DNA of 50,793 bases from JAADHX01 sp964569385 (GTDB lineage Bacteria > Actinomycetota > Acidimicrobiia > Acidimicrobiales > Poriferisodalaceae), in assembly GCA_964569385.1 (NCBI GenBank), contig CAZMUM010000038.1, positions 1 to 50,793 on the forward strand. Direction: 5' to 3'. A model generated the notes under the pieces. That model was given only the letters and a program-made list of their open reading frames with translations, searched no databases and was not told the origin of the DNA. The translations under genes were made by a program, and so were the position numbers. Below are positions 18,301-26,354 of the stretch, piece by piece (positions within the stretch are counted from its first letter, which is position 1; every line of letters begins with the position of its first letter).

Positions 18301-21300
18301 ATGACCCACCTCGTGTACCTGCACATGTCTGGCAACCAACTGAGCGGTTCGATCCCCGATGAGATTGGCAACATTCCTGACCTCAAACATCTCTACCTAT
18401 ACAGCAACGAACTCACCGGCAACCTTCCAGGAACGATCGGCATCATGGATCGGCTCGAGACGCTGCATCTGTACGACAACAACCTCGAATCGGGACTTCC
18501 GAACGAACTCGGACAACTAACGGCACTGCGCTACGTACACCTCGGCTACAACGATCTCACCGGCGGCATTCCGTCGAGTATCGGCTCGTTGACAAACCTG
18601 ACTCAGCTCTATCTTCATTCGAACAACATGGAGGGCGAGGTTCCAGCCAGTGTTGTCAACCTGGCATCGCTCACCAACATGTTGCTTCGCGACAACTATT
18701 GCTTTACGGCAACGCCAACCGTTGAAACGTTCGTAGTCGGATACGACACCCAGTGGGCCAGCGGCTGCGCCCCCGATCTGGCGGTCTCGGTAAGTATTCT
18801 CGACGTCCCCTCCTATCTCAGCGACGTCGACTGGGTCATCTCTGTACAAAACCTTGGTGGTATCGAAGAACCCGGCGCCATCTCGGTCACGCTCACCCTT
18901 GACCAATTCCTCGACACTCCGATTGTCTCAAGCGGACCGTGGACCTGTTCGGTCACCGGGTTGATCGCTATCTGCGACTACAGCGGAGGGTTGTTTCCCC
19001 GTCAGTCGGCGCCGCAGTTCGCAATTCGAACCCGGGTCACAGGTATTACTGGCGACGAAGTACAGCTGACAGGTGTCGTCTCGGGCACTGCTGTCGACAA
19101 CCGCCCGGAAAACAACACCTTTACCGCAACCGCGATCGTGGTCTCAGGGCTCGTAGCGTCTGGCGCCGAGAGTAAGCCAACACTTGCCGCCGGCATCGTC
19201 CTAGTCGCCCTCGGACTGCTGCTGGTGTTCTTGTCAAAACCGCGGCGAGCGCGGCGCGGAGAATTCGAAGGCCACACTATGCGAAATCGCCGCCAGAGAT
19301 CAGAACAACAGCGGCAAATGCCGAGCTCACCTAGCCAGGCCCAGGTCACAGGAGGTGCGACCCGCACCCAGTTCTTCACTGGGCCGAGACCGATCTACGG
19401 TCGTGCGTTCGGGGTTCTGCGAGTGTGGCTAGCAGTGACTACTGCGTTCGTTCTCATAACCGTCGCCACCAGCTTGTCTGAGGGTTCGCCAACCCACGAT
19501 GCCGACATAGCTGCGGCATCTTCGGCGACCAGCTCGAGCGAAGCCACGACGACGAGAACCGAGACCGGCAACCTAATCACAGCCGCCGGCGAAGCACCTC
19601 CAGCTGTCGACGAGCTATTCGCTCCGGAGACCCCTCCAGACATAGTTCCACCACCAACGATCACAAACGTCCCCGAAGCGCCAGAGCCCGACCTGGGCTG
19701 GGGCGACGACATCACCGGGTTCGGCGCAAATGGGTTCCCTCAAATAGCAGCGGGAGTGCCCGAGTTTAGAGCCGCAGCCCATACTCCGTGGCCCGGCTGC
19801 GCAACCCAAACCTCGGTTCCATTCGACGACTGCGACGCCCTCGTTGCGTTGTATCACCAGGCCGTTGGCACCGGGTGGGCGAACAACACAGGCTGGCTTA
19901 GTGATCAGAATCTCAACAACTGGTTCGGCGTCACCGTCAGTGGTGGCCGGGTAACCCAGGTTCGCCTGGCCGGCAACCAGCTGACCGGCATCTTGCCGTC
20001 CGAAATCGGCGAACTGACTGCGCTCACCACGCTGCATCTACACAACAATGCACTGGGCGGAACGCTACCGAACGAGTTCACAAACCTCGTCGCCCTCGAT
20101 GAAGTTTTCCTAAGCAACAACTCGCTGACTGGCGACCTTCCCGCAGCCATGGGTTCGATGACAGCTCTTCGCCGTTTCGAGGCCCACAACAACAACTTCA
20201 CCGGCCCGATTCCGGCCTCACTAGCTGGTCATGCGACGCTGTGGTACTTCGGCCTCAACTCGAACCAAATCTCTGGCGCTATTCCTGGTTGGCTTGGCGA
20301 CCTACCTGCTCTTGAGTATCTGTATCTGGCTTACAACGAACTAGGCGGCGCCATCCCGAGCCAACTGGGCAACTCGTCGACGCTTGGCGTGATCGAGTTC
20401 GGGGGCAACGACCTCGACGGATCTATCCCCACCGAGATTGGCAACATCTCGACGCTGCGAATTCTAAACCTCTATCTGAATAACCTCAGCGGTCCGTTGC
20501 CTGCGTCGATAAGTGGTCTGAGCAACGTCACCCACCTGAACCTGCACTCCAACACATTGAGTGGATCGGTTCCCGCTTTCGCCGGCATGACCTCGTTGCG
20601 ATACCTGTACCTCTACAACAACGCTTTCAGCGGAGGATTCCCAGCCGGCATCACGGTACATAGCCAGTTGGTGCAGCTGTACCTGAACAACAACGACCTG
20701 AGCGGTCCGATTCCGGCCTCAATTGGCAACCTCACCTCGCTCATTGTTTTCCAGCTCGGCGACAACAACTTCACAGGGTCGATTCCTTCGACCATCGCCA
20801 CGATGGTCAACGTCAGATATTTCTACGTGTCTGGCAACGAGCTAACGGGCGCAATTCCTACTGGCGTCGGAACAATGGCTGAACTGGAGTATTTCTACGC
20901 TTACTACAACGACCTGACCGGTCAGCTTCCTGCCGAGTTCGGGGATCTACCCAAGATTCGCTACATCCACTTGATTGGTAACTCGATCGGCGGCACCCTC
21001 CCACCAGAGTGGGGAACAGCGAGCACGTTGTTCTACATCAACCTGACCAACAACAGAGTCGGCGGTGGTCTACCCGGATCCTGGGGCGGGCTGACAGACC
21101 TCAATAGTCTGTGGCTACAGAACAACCGCATGGATGGCAGCATCGGTACCGGCATCGGCACCATGACGTCTCTCTGGTACCTGGGGCTCGAGGGCAACCT
21201 GTTGACAGGGCAGCTACCGAACGACATTGGTGGGCTGACCGAGCTACGCCAACTCCGTGTTCAAGGCAACCGTCTGACCGGCAATGTGCCCGCTGGTCTT

Positions 21301-22287
21301 GGCAACCTCACGAACCTGAACCTTCTTTACCTCCAGGACAACCGCCTCGATGGCGTGCTGCCAAACGACATAGGAGGTATGACGGCGCTAACGCACTTCT
21401 TTGTCCAGAACAACCGCCTGACCGGAACAATCCCGGCTGGGATAGGCGGAATGAGTGCGCTGCGTTTTCTATATCTTCACAACAATCGGCTAACGGGCGA
21501 GATACCAGCCTCTGTTGCCGACCTCGACGAACTCCTAATTTTCTATGTGTACCTAAACCAACTGACTGGCGACCTCCCGGCCGCCATTGGCGACCTCGAC
21601 AAGCTTCAGCGGCTCCACATCTACGACAACGAGTTCGACGGAACGCTTCCAGAAGAGCTAGGCAACCTCGACACCCTCCAGTACTTCTACGCCTACCGCA
21701 ACGACTTCAGGGGGACGCTGCCAACCACGCTTGGCGCAATGACCAGCCTGCGGATCTTCCACATCTCAGAGAATCGCCTCACCGGTTCGATACCGCCCTC
21801 GGTTGGCCAGATGACGGCACTCAACCAGTTCATCGTGAGCAGCAACAACCTCGACGGCACAATTCCAACCGAGCTCGGCAACATGTCGAACCTCACCCAC
21901 TTCTACATCCAGGACAATTCGATGACCGGCTCACTGCCGTTCTCGATTGGCAACCTCGACAATCTTCGCTACTTCTACGCCTGGAGCAACTTGCTCGAAG
22001 GAACCCTGCCGCCCGGAATCGCCGACATGGACTCGTTGTACTACTTCCACGTGTCGAACAACCACATCGGTGGCGTGATCCCTCCCGAGCTTGGCAGCGC
22101 ATCGTCGACCTTGCGATATCTGTACCTTCACGACAACCAGATCGCCGGGACAGTGCCGCCCGAGATCACAAACCTCACCTCGGTGACCCAAATCTTGCTC
22201 TCTGGCAACCACTGTCTGCGAGCCGACGCCGCCACCGAAGTCTTCCTCGACTCCCACCAAGCCAGCTGGGACAACGGTTGCGCCTAA
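15373..22287 (+). CDS. giant double leucine-rich-repeat membrane surface protein
   Basis: This is a 2304-residue protein. A signal-anchor helix (about 14-36) is followed by a Thr/Pro linker. Calcium-type repeats of DxDGDG form (about 100-143) resemble thrombospondin type 3 repeats, and a Gly/Pro/Asp-rich stalk (about 170-275) follows. LRR domain 1 has a plant-like cap (CDALVALF...W..GW...W.GVT) and about 31 24-residue repeats of LxxLxLxxNxLxGxLPxxIGxL type. It closes with a Cys cap (NYCF...WASGCA). A DUF11-like beta domain (about 1134-1258) comes next. A helix (1270-1287), a basic cytoplasmic loop rich in Arg, and a third helix (about 1351-1367) then lead to LRR domain 2 (about 1472-2304), which has the same caps and about 31 repeats. 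Predicted topology puts both LRR arms outside. Function is unknown; adhesion or recognition is inference. An internal ATG at 19279 with GAAGG ahead might start a second product. Confidence 0.88.
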   Translation: MFDSVRYRLEESLALRLALFVAIAAGAFFGFSRTLLASGDDTPAPDVELRTEVGRPSENDESTTTTIGLPTFDPNAVVPTTTPAAVDSATTTTATTEVGVDTDGDGISNSEDPDIDGDGIGNADDPDIDGDGVANENDPDADGDRQLDSDGSVIVPPTTSDTAAPTTTTLVPQPGDAGGPGDPGANPGGGGDDPAAGGGSFPGADPDEADPGSLPGGDTSVPGGGGESPPDPGEGAGDDPATDPATDPGTDLDPEIDDPGFPDPGGGPDPGTVSVGEVELFDPDELTAAAQWISTNFESASIHPPFAGCLIQTQVSNEECDALVALFYSTAGAEWLNASGWLQNTDLNSWHGVTISGGNVSRLDLQNNNLVGPLPAAIGGLNGISYLYLTSNKISGAIPVEFGELRSLRDVLLHNNELTDMGDQWASLDNLTRLYLADNNLSGTVSASISGARRLRTLHLGGNNFTGVPANMGDLTNLTHLYLYGNPINGPLPTQITDISSLQYLHMSSTGLTSIPPSIGNLTEMQWLYLHSNSITAIPDEIGNLTKVEYLYLYNNQISTPLPTGIGNMSNLLYLHLANNDIPGPLPDSLGNLTRLRWWYMYNNEINGPLPPSIGGLRELRTLYISNSQLSGTLPAGFGQLDELTYANLSNNQLIGTLPNSVSGLTNLRYLYLQNNQLDGVLPNDMSAMADLQYLYLYNNQLTGVLPADIGNLDQLTYLSAYNNEFSGPLPASLGNMTALRYIHLANNEITGSLPANIGDLDELQWLYLYNNNLDGALPASLGGMEDLITLHLNTNAISGPIPTSIGDLDSLRNLYLASNQLTGAIPTSIGNLEQLRNLQLHNNNLTGPIPNAVGGLGDLRTFYAYNNQLSGEIPDGLTSLTSLRLFSVFNNQLVGGLPDNIGNLVNLNYLHVGNNALDEPLPSSIGSLRNLEYFYIQDNDIPGPIPDTIDGLVNVRYWYAYNNDLTGAIPDEIGGMTHLVYLHMSGNQLSGSIPDEIGNIPDLKHLYLYSNELTGNLPGTIGIMDRLETLHLYDNNLESGLPNELGQLTALRYVHLGYNDLTGGIPSSIGSLTNLTQLYLHSNNMEGEVPASVVNLASLTNMLLRDNYCFTATPTVETFVVGYDTQWASGCAPDLAVSVSILDVPSYLSDVDWVISVQNLGGIEEPGAISVTLTLDQFLDTPIVSSGPWTCSVTGLIAICDYSGGLFPRQSAPQFAIRTRVTGITGDEVQLTGVVSGTAVDNRPENNTFTATAIVVSGLVASGAESKPTLAAGIVLVALGLLLVFLSKPRRARRGEFEGHTMRNRRQRSEQQRQMPSSPSQAQVTGGATRTQFFTGPRPIYGRAFGVLRVWLAVTTAFVLITVATSLSEGSPTHDADIAAASSATSSSEATTTRTETGNLITAAGEAPPAVDELFAPETPPDIVPPPTITNVPEAPEPDLGWGDDITGFGANGFPQIAAGVPEFRAAAHTPWPGCATQTSVPFDDCDALVALYHQAVGTGWANNTGWLSDQNLNNWFGVTVSGGRVTQVRLAGNQLTGILPSEIGELTALTTLHLHNNALGGTLPNEFTNLVALDEVFLSNNSLTGDLPAAMGSMTALRRFEAHNNNFTGPIPASLAGHATLWYFGLNSNQISGAIPGWLGDLPALEYLYLAYNELGGAIPSQLGNSSTLGVIEFGGNDLDGSIPTEIGNISTLRILNLYLNNLSGPLPASISGLSNVTHLNLHSNTLSGSVPAFAGMTSLRYLYLYNNAFSGGFPAGITVHSQLVQLYLNNNDLSGPIPASIGNLTSLIVFQLGDNNFTGSIPSTIATMVNVRYFYVSGNELTGAIPTGVGTMAELEYFYAYYNDLTGQLPAEFGDLPKIRYIHLIGNSIGGTLPPEWGTASTLFYINLTNNRVGGGLPGSWGGLTDLNSLWLQNNRMDGSIGTGIGTMTSLWYLGLEGNLLTGQLPNDIGGLTELRQLRVQGNRLTGNVPAGLGNLTNLNLLYLQDNRLDGVLPNDIGGMTALTHFFVQNNRLTGTIPAGIGGMSALRFLYLHNNRLTGEIPASVADLDELLIFYVYLNQLTGDLPAAIGDLDKLQRLHIYDNEFDGTLPEELGNLDTLQYFYAYRNDFRGTLPTTLGAMTSLRIFHISENRLTGSIPPSVGQMTALNQFIVSSNNLDGTIPTELGNMSNLTHFYIQDNSMTGSLPFSIGNLDNLRYFYAWSNLLEGTLPPGIADMDSLYYFHVSNNHIGGVIPPELGSASSTLRYLYLHDNQIAGTVPPEITNLTSVTQILLSGNHCLRADAATEVFLDSHQASWDNGCA
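16450..18705 (+). repeat. 72-bp coding repeats, LRR array 1
   Basis: About 31 tandem units of roughly 72 bp each encode one 24-residue LRR. Units diverge at synonymous sites. They keep the codons for the LYLxxNxLxG strand and the IGNL turn. Confidence 0.85.
19951..22215 (+). repeat. 72-bp coding repeats, LRR array 2
   Basis: A second array of about 31 units has the same 72-bp period and cap structure as the first. It is divergent enough that it is not a recent copy. Arrays 1 and 2 are separated by about 1.2 kb encoding the DUF11-like domain, the hinge and the second cap. Confidence 0.85.
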
Positions 22288-22312
22288 CCCGCCCCCGTCC
22301 AACCCATTCTCG

Positions 22313-22360
22313 AACCGGTGTCGAGAAACGGGGTCATAGCGACGATCCTCGACACAGGTT
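22313..22360. repeat. 48-bp palindromic element, copy 1
   Basis: The arms are AACCGGTGTCGA and TCGACACAGGTT (11 of 12 pairs match) around a 24-bp core containing GGGGTC. It lies between the convergent stops of the LRR gene and the sulfatase gene. Confidence 0.85.
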
Positions 22361-22365
22361 GGGAG

Positions 22366-23934
22366 TTAGTTGAGGCCTAGGCGCGCTAACTGTTCGGCGG
22401 GGGCGTCGACCTCATCAAGGGCGGTGCGCAGAAGGTCGAGCATCTCGGTCTCCATTGCACCGCCGCTCCTGGGCTCTTGCTCGTCGGGGTCGACGTCGAG
22501 GTCATAGAGATGGTGATCATCAACGATTCGGTCGTTAGCGGCCCAGAACGGCAGTAGGTCGCCAGGCATAAAAGGCTGTCGAATCACTGGCGCTGTCGAA
22601 CCGGGCATGAAATCGAGTGATGCGCGATCGTCGGGTGCGGGTAAACCACCAAACCCTGGCACATGGGTCGGCATCGTCGACCACCGATTCGACCACATCG
22701 ACAGTGGGAAGTTGTCGCCATCGGGAGCTCGCGCGTACTTACGTCGGCCGTCAGTCACCTGAACCCAATTTCCGAACACTCCCCCGATGGCCCAATCGCG
22801 CACTGACGTTGCAGCTCCGGTAAGCAACGGAACAAGCGACTGGCCGTGAGTGCGATGTTCGGCCGCCGCGTCGAACACGGCTGCGATAGTGGCGTGTAGG
22901 TCGACGTTGGTGGTAAGCGCATCGCAGGTCTGGCCACCGGGTACACCTGGCCAGTGGATGAACAGCGGAATATGACCTAACGGCTCGAACTGGGGCACCG
23001 CGGGCTTTCCCCAGATGTCTTTTCCGCCTCGTTCCTCACCCAGATAGTGGCCGTGGTCGGTACAGACGATTACGGCGGTGTTGTCCCAGAGGTCGCCATC
23101 GTCGAGAGCATCGAGCACGTTGCCAAGGTGGTGGTCGATCATTGACAACTTCGCACCGTAGTTAGCTCGAACGTGTCTGCCCGCCGCCGCCGTCAACCGA
23201 CCAGATCCCACCGCGTTAACTGCATAAGGCGGCCAGATGAGCACATCTTCGTCCCACGGTTCGTCCCAGTACCTGCCAAGCCAAGGCTCGGGGGCATCGA
23301 ATGGTTCGTGAGGGTCAAACTCGTCCACGAACACAAACCACTGATCGTGATGTTTGGCCGAACGGCGTAACCAGTCTGCTGTGGCAGACATCGTTTGGGG
23401 GCCAGGAAAGTCGTCCTCGGATCGGAACCAGGTTCGGCTGTCGTCGTAGCCGCGCTGGCCCGGGTCGAAGTTGTGGTTGTCCCGTAGATACCAGCCAAAG
23501 CTGCGGGCATCGGGAACCGTCGAACTGCCGATGAACGATGAGTCGGCCTCGGTACACCATGGATCGCCTTCATGGCCCCTGGTGTATTTCCAAGCGTGAA
23601 AATCGGTGTGGTAGTTCTCGCCGCCAGTCTCGAAAAGATGTGGGTGGTCTGTGAAGAGGGCCGTGGTCACCCCGGCTCGATGCAGCGACGCCACAATCGA
23701 CTCCTCCCAGACCTCGATCGAACCCCAGCATCGCCACAAAAAGTCGAGAGCGCCGACGAGGATGTCATGACGAGCGGGCATACACGGAAGCGACCCGGTG
23801 ACGTGGTTCGTGAAGCGAGTTGAACGCCGCGCAAAACGGTCGAGGTTCGGCGTAGCAAACTCGGCCCCGCCGTAACTGCCTAGGTGGTGTCGATTCAACG
23901 AATCGAGCAGAACTACCAGCATCCGCTCTGGCAT
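22366..23934 (-). CDS. sulfatase family hydrolase
   Basis: This is an alkaline-phosphatase-superfamily sulfatase of 522 residues. The N-terminal metal site is VLLDSLNRHHLGSYG. The sulfatase signature LPCMPARHD near residue 67 has the CxPxR core whose Cys is converted to formylglycine. Further metal-site segments are VDEFDPHEPFDAPEP (near 205) and VIVCTDHGHYLGEE (near 297). No signal peptide is evident, so a cytoplasmic location is likely. Substrate is unknown; sulfated glycans or sulfate esters are the usual targets. The reading frame stays open to 23982, but those 16 codons are a 48-bp repeat element, so ATG at 23934 is preferred. No formylglycine-generating enzyme gene is in the window. Confidence 0.9.
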   Translation of the reverse strand: MPERMLVVLLDSLNRHHLGSYGGAEFATPNLDRFARRSTRFTNHVTGSLPCMPARHDILVGALDFLWRCWGSIEVWEESIVASLHRAGVTTALFTDHPHLFETGGENYHTDFHAWKYTRGHEGDPWCTEADSSFIGSSTVPDARSFGWYLRDNHNFDPGQRGYDDSRTWFRSEDDFPGPQTMSATADWLRRSAKHHDQWFVFVDEFDPHEPFDAPEPWLGRYWDEPWDEDVLIWPPYAVNAVGSGRLTAAAGRHVRANYGAKLSMIDHHLGNVLDALDDGDLWDNTAVIVCTDHGHYLGEERGGKDIWGKPAVPQFEPLGHIPLFIHWPGVPGGQTCDALTTNVDLHATIAAVFDAAAEHRTHGQSLVPLLTGAATSVRDWAIGGVFGNWVQVTDGRRKYARAPDGDNFPLSMWSNRWSTMPTHVPGFGGLPAPDDRASLDFMPGSTAPVIRQPFMPGDLLPFWAANDRIVDDHHLYDLDVDPDEQEPRSGGAMETEMLDLLRTALDEVDAPAEQLARLGLN

Positions 23935-23939
23935 TTTGC

Positions 23940-23987
23940 AACCAGTGTCGAGGTTTGGGGTCATAACCACGATTCTCGACACTGGTT
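23940..23987. repeat. 48-bp palindromic element, copy 2
   Basis: It has perfect 12-bp arms, AACCAGTGTCGA and TCGACACTGGTT, around a 24-bp core with GGGGTC at the same offset as copy 1. It sits immediately upstream of the sulfatase start, ending 6 bp from the ATG. Confidence 0.88.
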
Positions 23988-24049
23988 GGGGTGTTTGTCC
24001 AGAACAGATTGCAAACTTGGCGCGATTACGGCGTCTGGTCTAACGGTCG

Positions 24050-24706
24050 CTAGAGGCGATTGAAGATCACAACCGAGGCAAGGGAACCCTCGTGCCCTTC
24101 AGGGGCATCGGTGTAGATCTCGATGTCGATCATCGCAAGGTCGGAAATTTCTCGCTCCTGAGACAGCGACTCGAACATCTGACCAAACCCCGCTTGGGCG
24201 TAAAACTCGCGGTTGACACCTAACACCACCAGGCCCCCGCGACGGGTCAAGTCGACGATCGCTGGCACGACCTCCGGACCAAGGTGGCCATAGGTGAACA
24301 ACCCAGAACTCACGACGCAGTCGTAGCTTTCGGTCGCAAGATCGGAGACCTCAGTGAGGTCGACTTGGATGAGGTTGCGGTAAACAGCAAGACCGTTGCC
24401 ATCGACCTTGTTGGCAGCGACATCGAGCATCTCAATCGACAGATCGAGCCCGTCAATGATCCACTCTCCCCGAGTTGTTAGTTCGACGCCGACAATGCCG
24501 GTTCCGCAGCCGACATCGCAGACCACCGGCGCTTCCTTGCCACCAGAGTTATCGAAGTGTTCGACCATGGTTTCGGCAACTCGGCGGCCATAGACGTATC
24601 CGTTCAGGTCCACGAATTCCGAGTCATAGGTTGCTGCCCAATCTCGGTACAACCGGCGCGCGTCGTCGACGGTGTCTAAACCGTACGCATCGTCAAGACC
24701 AGTCAT
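24050..24706 (-). CDS. SAM-dependent methyltransferase (class I)
   Basis: The protein has 218 residues of the Rossmann methyltransferase fold. The SAM-binding motif I is VCDVGCGTGIVGVEL near residue 63, and the acidic motif II is IDGLDLSIEML near 85. A post-motif segment (YDCVVSSGLFTYGHLGPE) and a GGLVVLGVN strand follow. The lead-in (ARRLYRDWAATYDSEF) resembles Williams-Beuren-like/UbiE-type small-molecule methyltransferases. The substrate is unknown. ATG at 24706 is chosen because the family fold starts there. It is divergent from the Rieske/beta-lactamase-fold gene with 73 bp between starts. Confidence 0.88.
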   Translation of the reverse strand: MTGLDDAYGLDTVDDARRLYRDWAATYDSEFVDLNGYVYGRRVAETMVEHFDNSGGKEAPVVCDVGCGTGIVGVELTTRGEWIIDGLDLSIEMLDVAANKVDGNGLAVYRNLIQVDLTEVSDLATESYDCVVSSGLFTYGHLGPEVVPAIVDLTRRGGLVVLGVNREFYAQAGFGQMFESLSQEREISDLAMIDIEIYTDAPEGHEGSLASVVIFNRL

Positions 24707-24765
24707 GGGGCTTCGGCCATTACTAGACCCTAACTCCGTGCACAAGGCGAAGCACCGCGTCGCCG

Positions 24766-24771
24766 TACACT
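24766..24771 (+). promoter_or_regulatory. -10 box placed for a leaderless transcript
   Basis: TACACT ends 8 nt before the ATG at 24780. Transcription would start at or next to the start codon. No clear -35 is present. Confidence 0.45.
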
Positions 24772-24779
24772 CGTGGGAT

Positions 24780-26354
24780 ATGCGCGTTACAAGCATCGGC
24801 CACGCTGGGTTCCAAATCGAAACAACTGCTGGCTCGATTGTTTGCGATCCGTGGTTCAACCCAACCTTCTTCGGTTCGTGGTTTCCGTTTCCTCGCGTCG
24901 ACACCGTCGACGTTGCTGCGCTACGCGACGCCCGCTACCTCTATGTCTCGCACTTCCACCGTGACCACCTCGACCCAGTGGCGCTAGCTAGCCACATGTC
25001 GACCGAGGCCACTGTTCTGCTCCCTGAGTTCGGGGTCGATGTTCTCGAAGCAGCGCTGGTCGATGTTGGTTTCTCGAAGATTGTGCGTACCAAGAGTGCC
25101 AAAGTGGTCGAGCTCGATGATGGTCTACGCATCGCCATCGCCAGCTTGGCCGGCCCCCATATCGGGCCCATGGGCGACTCCATGCTGGCCGTGGCCGACC
25201 CGACCGCAACTCTGCTCAACCAGAACGACGCCCACCCCGCCGACCTCGATGCAGCCATGCCGTTCGGGCCCCCAGACATTCATCTGCTCCAATACTCTGG
25301 GGCTATCTGGTACCCGATGGTGTACGAGATACCCGCCGATGAAGAGGCTGAGCTCATATCCGTCAAACGGGCCAGGCAGACGAAACGAGCCATCGACTAC
25401 ATCGAGATGGCCGATGCCCGATTTGTCGTGCCAAGTTCGGGCCCGCCCTGTTTCCTCGATCCGGAGATCTTTCATCTCAACGACTTCAGTGCAGTCGAGC
25501 CCAACGCACCAGAGACGATTTTCCCCGACGCTTCGCAGTTCCTGCGCGAGCTAGGCGCGGCTGGGCACGATCAAGGTCGGCTGTTGATTCCGGGCTCGAC
25601 CCTCGATGTTGGCAGTAACCACGATGGTCGTGTAACCCACCCGCTGCCACAGGCTGAGGTCGACTCGATATTCGCCGAGAAACGCGCGTACCTAACTCGA
25701 TACCAAACCGACACAACGGCGGTCAGGGATGCCATCGTCGCGTCGTGGCCAACGACAGAGTCAGACCTCCTGACCGCGATACGAGACTGGTTCGAGCCGC
25801 TGCTGGCCATCGCCCATCACACCCGGCGCGGTGTTGGTGGCGCTGTCGAACTCGCTACCGACGACGGTGCGGTCCGAATCATTATCGACATGGAGAACGC
25901 AACGGTCCGACCGCCTCACCCGAACGAGACACCTCCGTTCAGATTCACCACCGCCAGGCCACTGCTCGAATCGAGCGTTGCTCGCCGGGTCGGCGACTGG
26001 TGTAACGAACTGTTCCTCTCGTGCCGGTTCACCGCGTACCGGGCCGGGCCATACAACGAGTACTTGTACACGTTCTTCAAGTCGCTGTCGTTGGAACGTA
26101 TGACGTACGCCGAGGCCTATTACGAATCTCAAACGGCAGACGACGAAATCGACTGGGTAACGGTTGATGGTTGGGTTGTCGAGGCCCGGTGCCCCCACCA
26201 GCGGGCCAAACTCGACCGAGTCGGGTCGGTGTGTGACGGCGTCCTAACGTGCAGCCTGCACGGGTGGCAGTTCGACCTCGAGACCGGAGCGTGCCTCAAC
26301 AGCGAAGGTGCACACATACGAGTTCGTGGCAAAGTCGAACACCTCGACGATTGA
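24780..26354 (+). CDS. metallo-beta-lactamase fold / Rieske [2Fe-2S] protein, NamH-like
   Basis: This is a 524-residue protein with two modules. The N-terminal part is a metallo-beta-lactamase fold (GHAGFQIET..., SHFHRDHLDP near residue 57). The C-terminal part is a Rieske cluster domain with CPH near 471 and CSLHGWQFD near 491. This combination is known from CMP-N-acetylneuraminate hydroxylase and from the actinobacterial UDP-N-acetylmuramate hydroxylase NamH (Rv3818 type), which makes N-glycolylmuramic acid. By order and size NamH-like is the best guess, but substrate residues cannot be checked here. ATG at 24780 begins the conserved fold. An upstream in-frame ATG at 24672 would overlap the divergent methyltransferase gene. 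The 3' end overlaps an antisense decayed subtilase frame. Confidence 0.8.
   Translation: MRVTSIGHAGFQIETTAGSIVCDPWFNPTFFGSWFPFPRVDTVDVAALRDARYLYVSHFHRDHLDPVALASHMSTEATVLLPEFGVDVLEAALVDVGFSKIVRTKSAKVVELDDGLRIAIASLAGPHIGPMGDSMLAVADPTATLLNQNDAHPADLDAAMPFGPPDIHLLQYSGAIWYPMVYEIPADEEAELISVKRARQTKRAIDYIEMADARFVVPSSGPPCFLDPEIFHLNDFSAVEPNAPETIFPDASQFLRELGAAGHDQGRLLIPGSTLDVGSNHDGRVTHPLPQAEVDSIFAEKRAYLTRYQTDTTAVRDAIVASWPTTESDLLTAIRDWFEPLLAIAHHTRRGVGGAVELATDDGAVRIIIDMENATVRPPHPNETPPFRFTTARPLLESSVARRVGDWCNELFLSCRFTAYRAGPYNEYLYTFFKSLSLERMTYAEAYYESQTADDEIDWVTVDGWVVEARCPHQRAKLDRVGSVCDGVLTCSLHGWQFDLETGACLNSEGAHIRVRGKVEHLDD

Noticed and set aside
21111..22373. 420-codon plus-strand frame overlapping LRR array 2
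   Set aside because: It is a shifted reading of the 72-bp repeats, giving Arg/Pro/Gln-rich low-complexity sequence; the LRR frame is clearly the coding one.
23935..23982. Sixteen-codon N-terminal extension of the sulfatase frame
   Set aside because: These codons are entirely a copy of the 48-bp palindromic element; the frame read through the AbiEi/DUF559-type gene shows the same MSRI...TP..DTG pattern from another copy, so it reflects the repeat, not protein.
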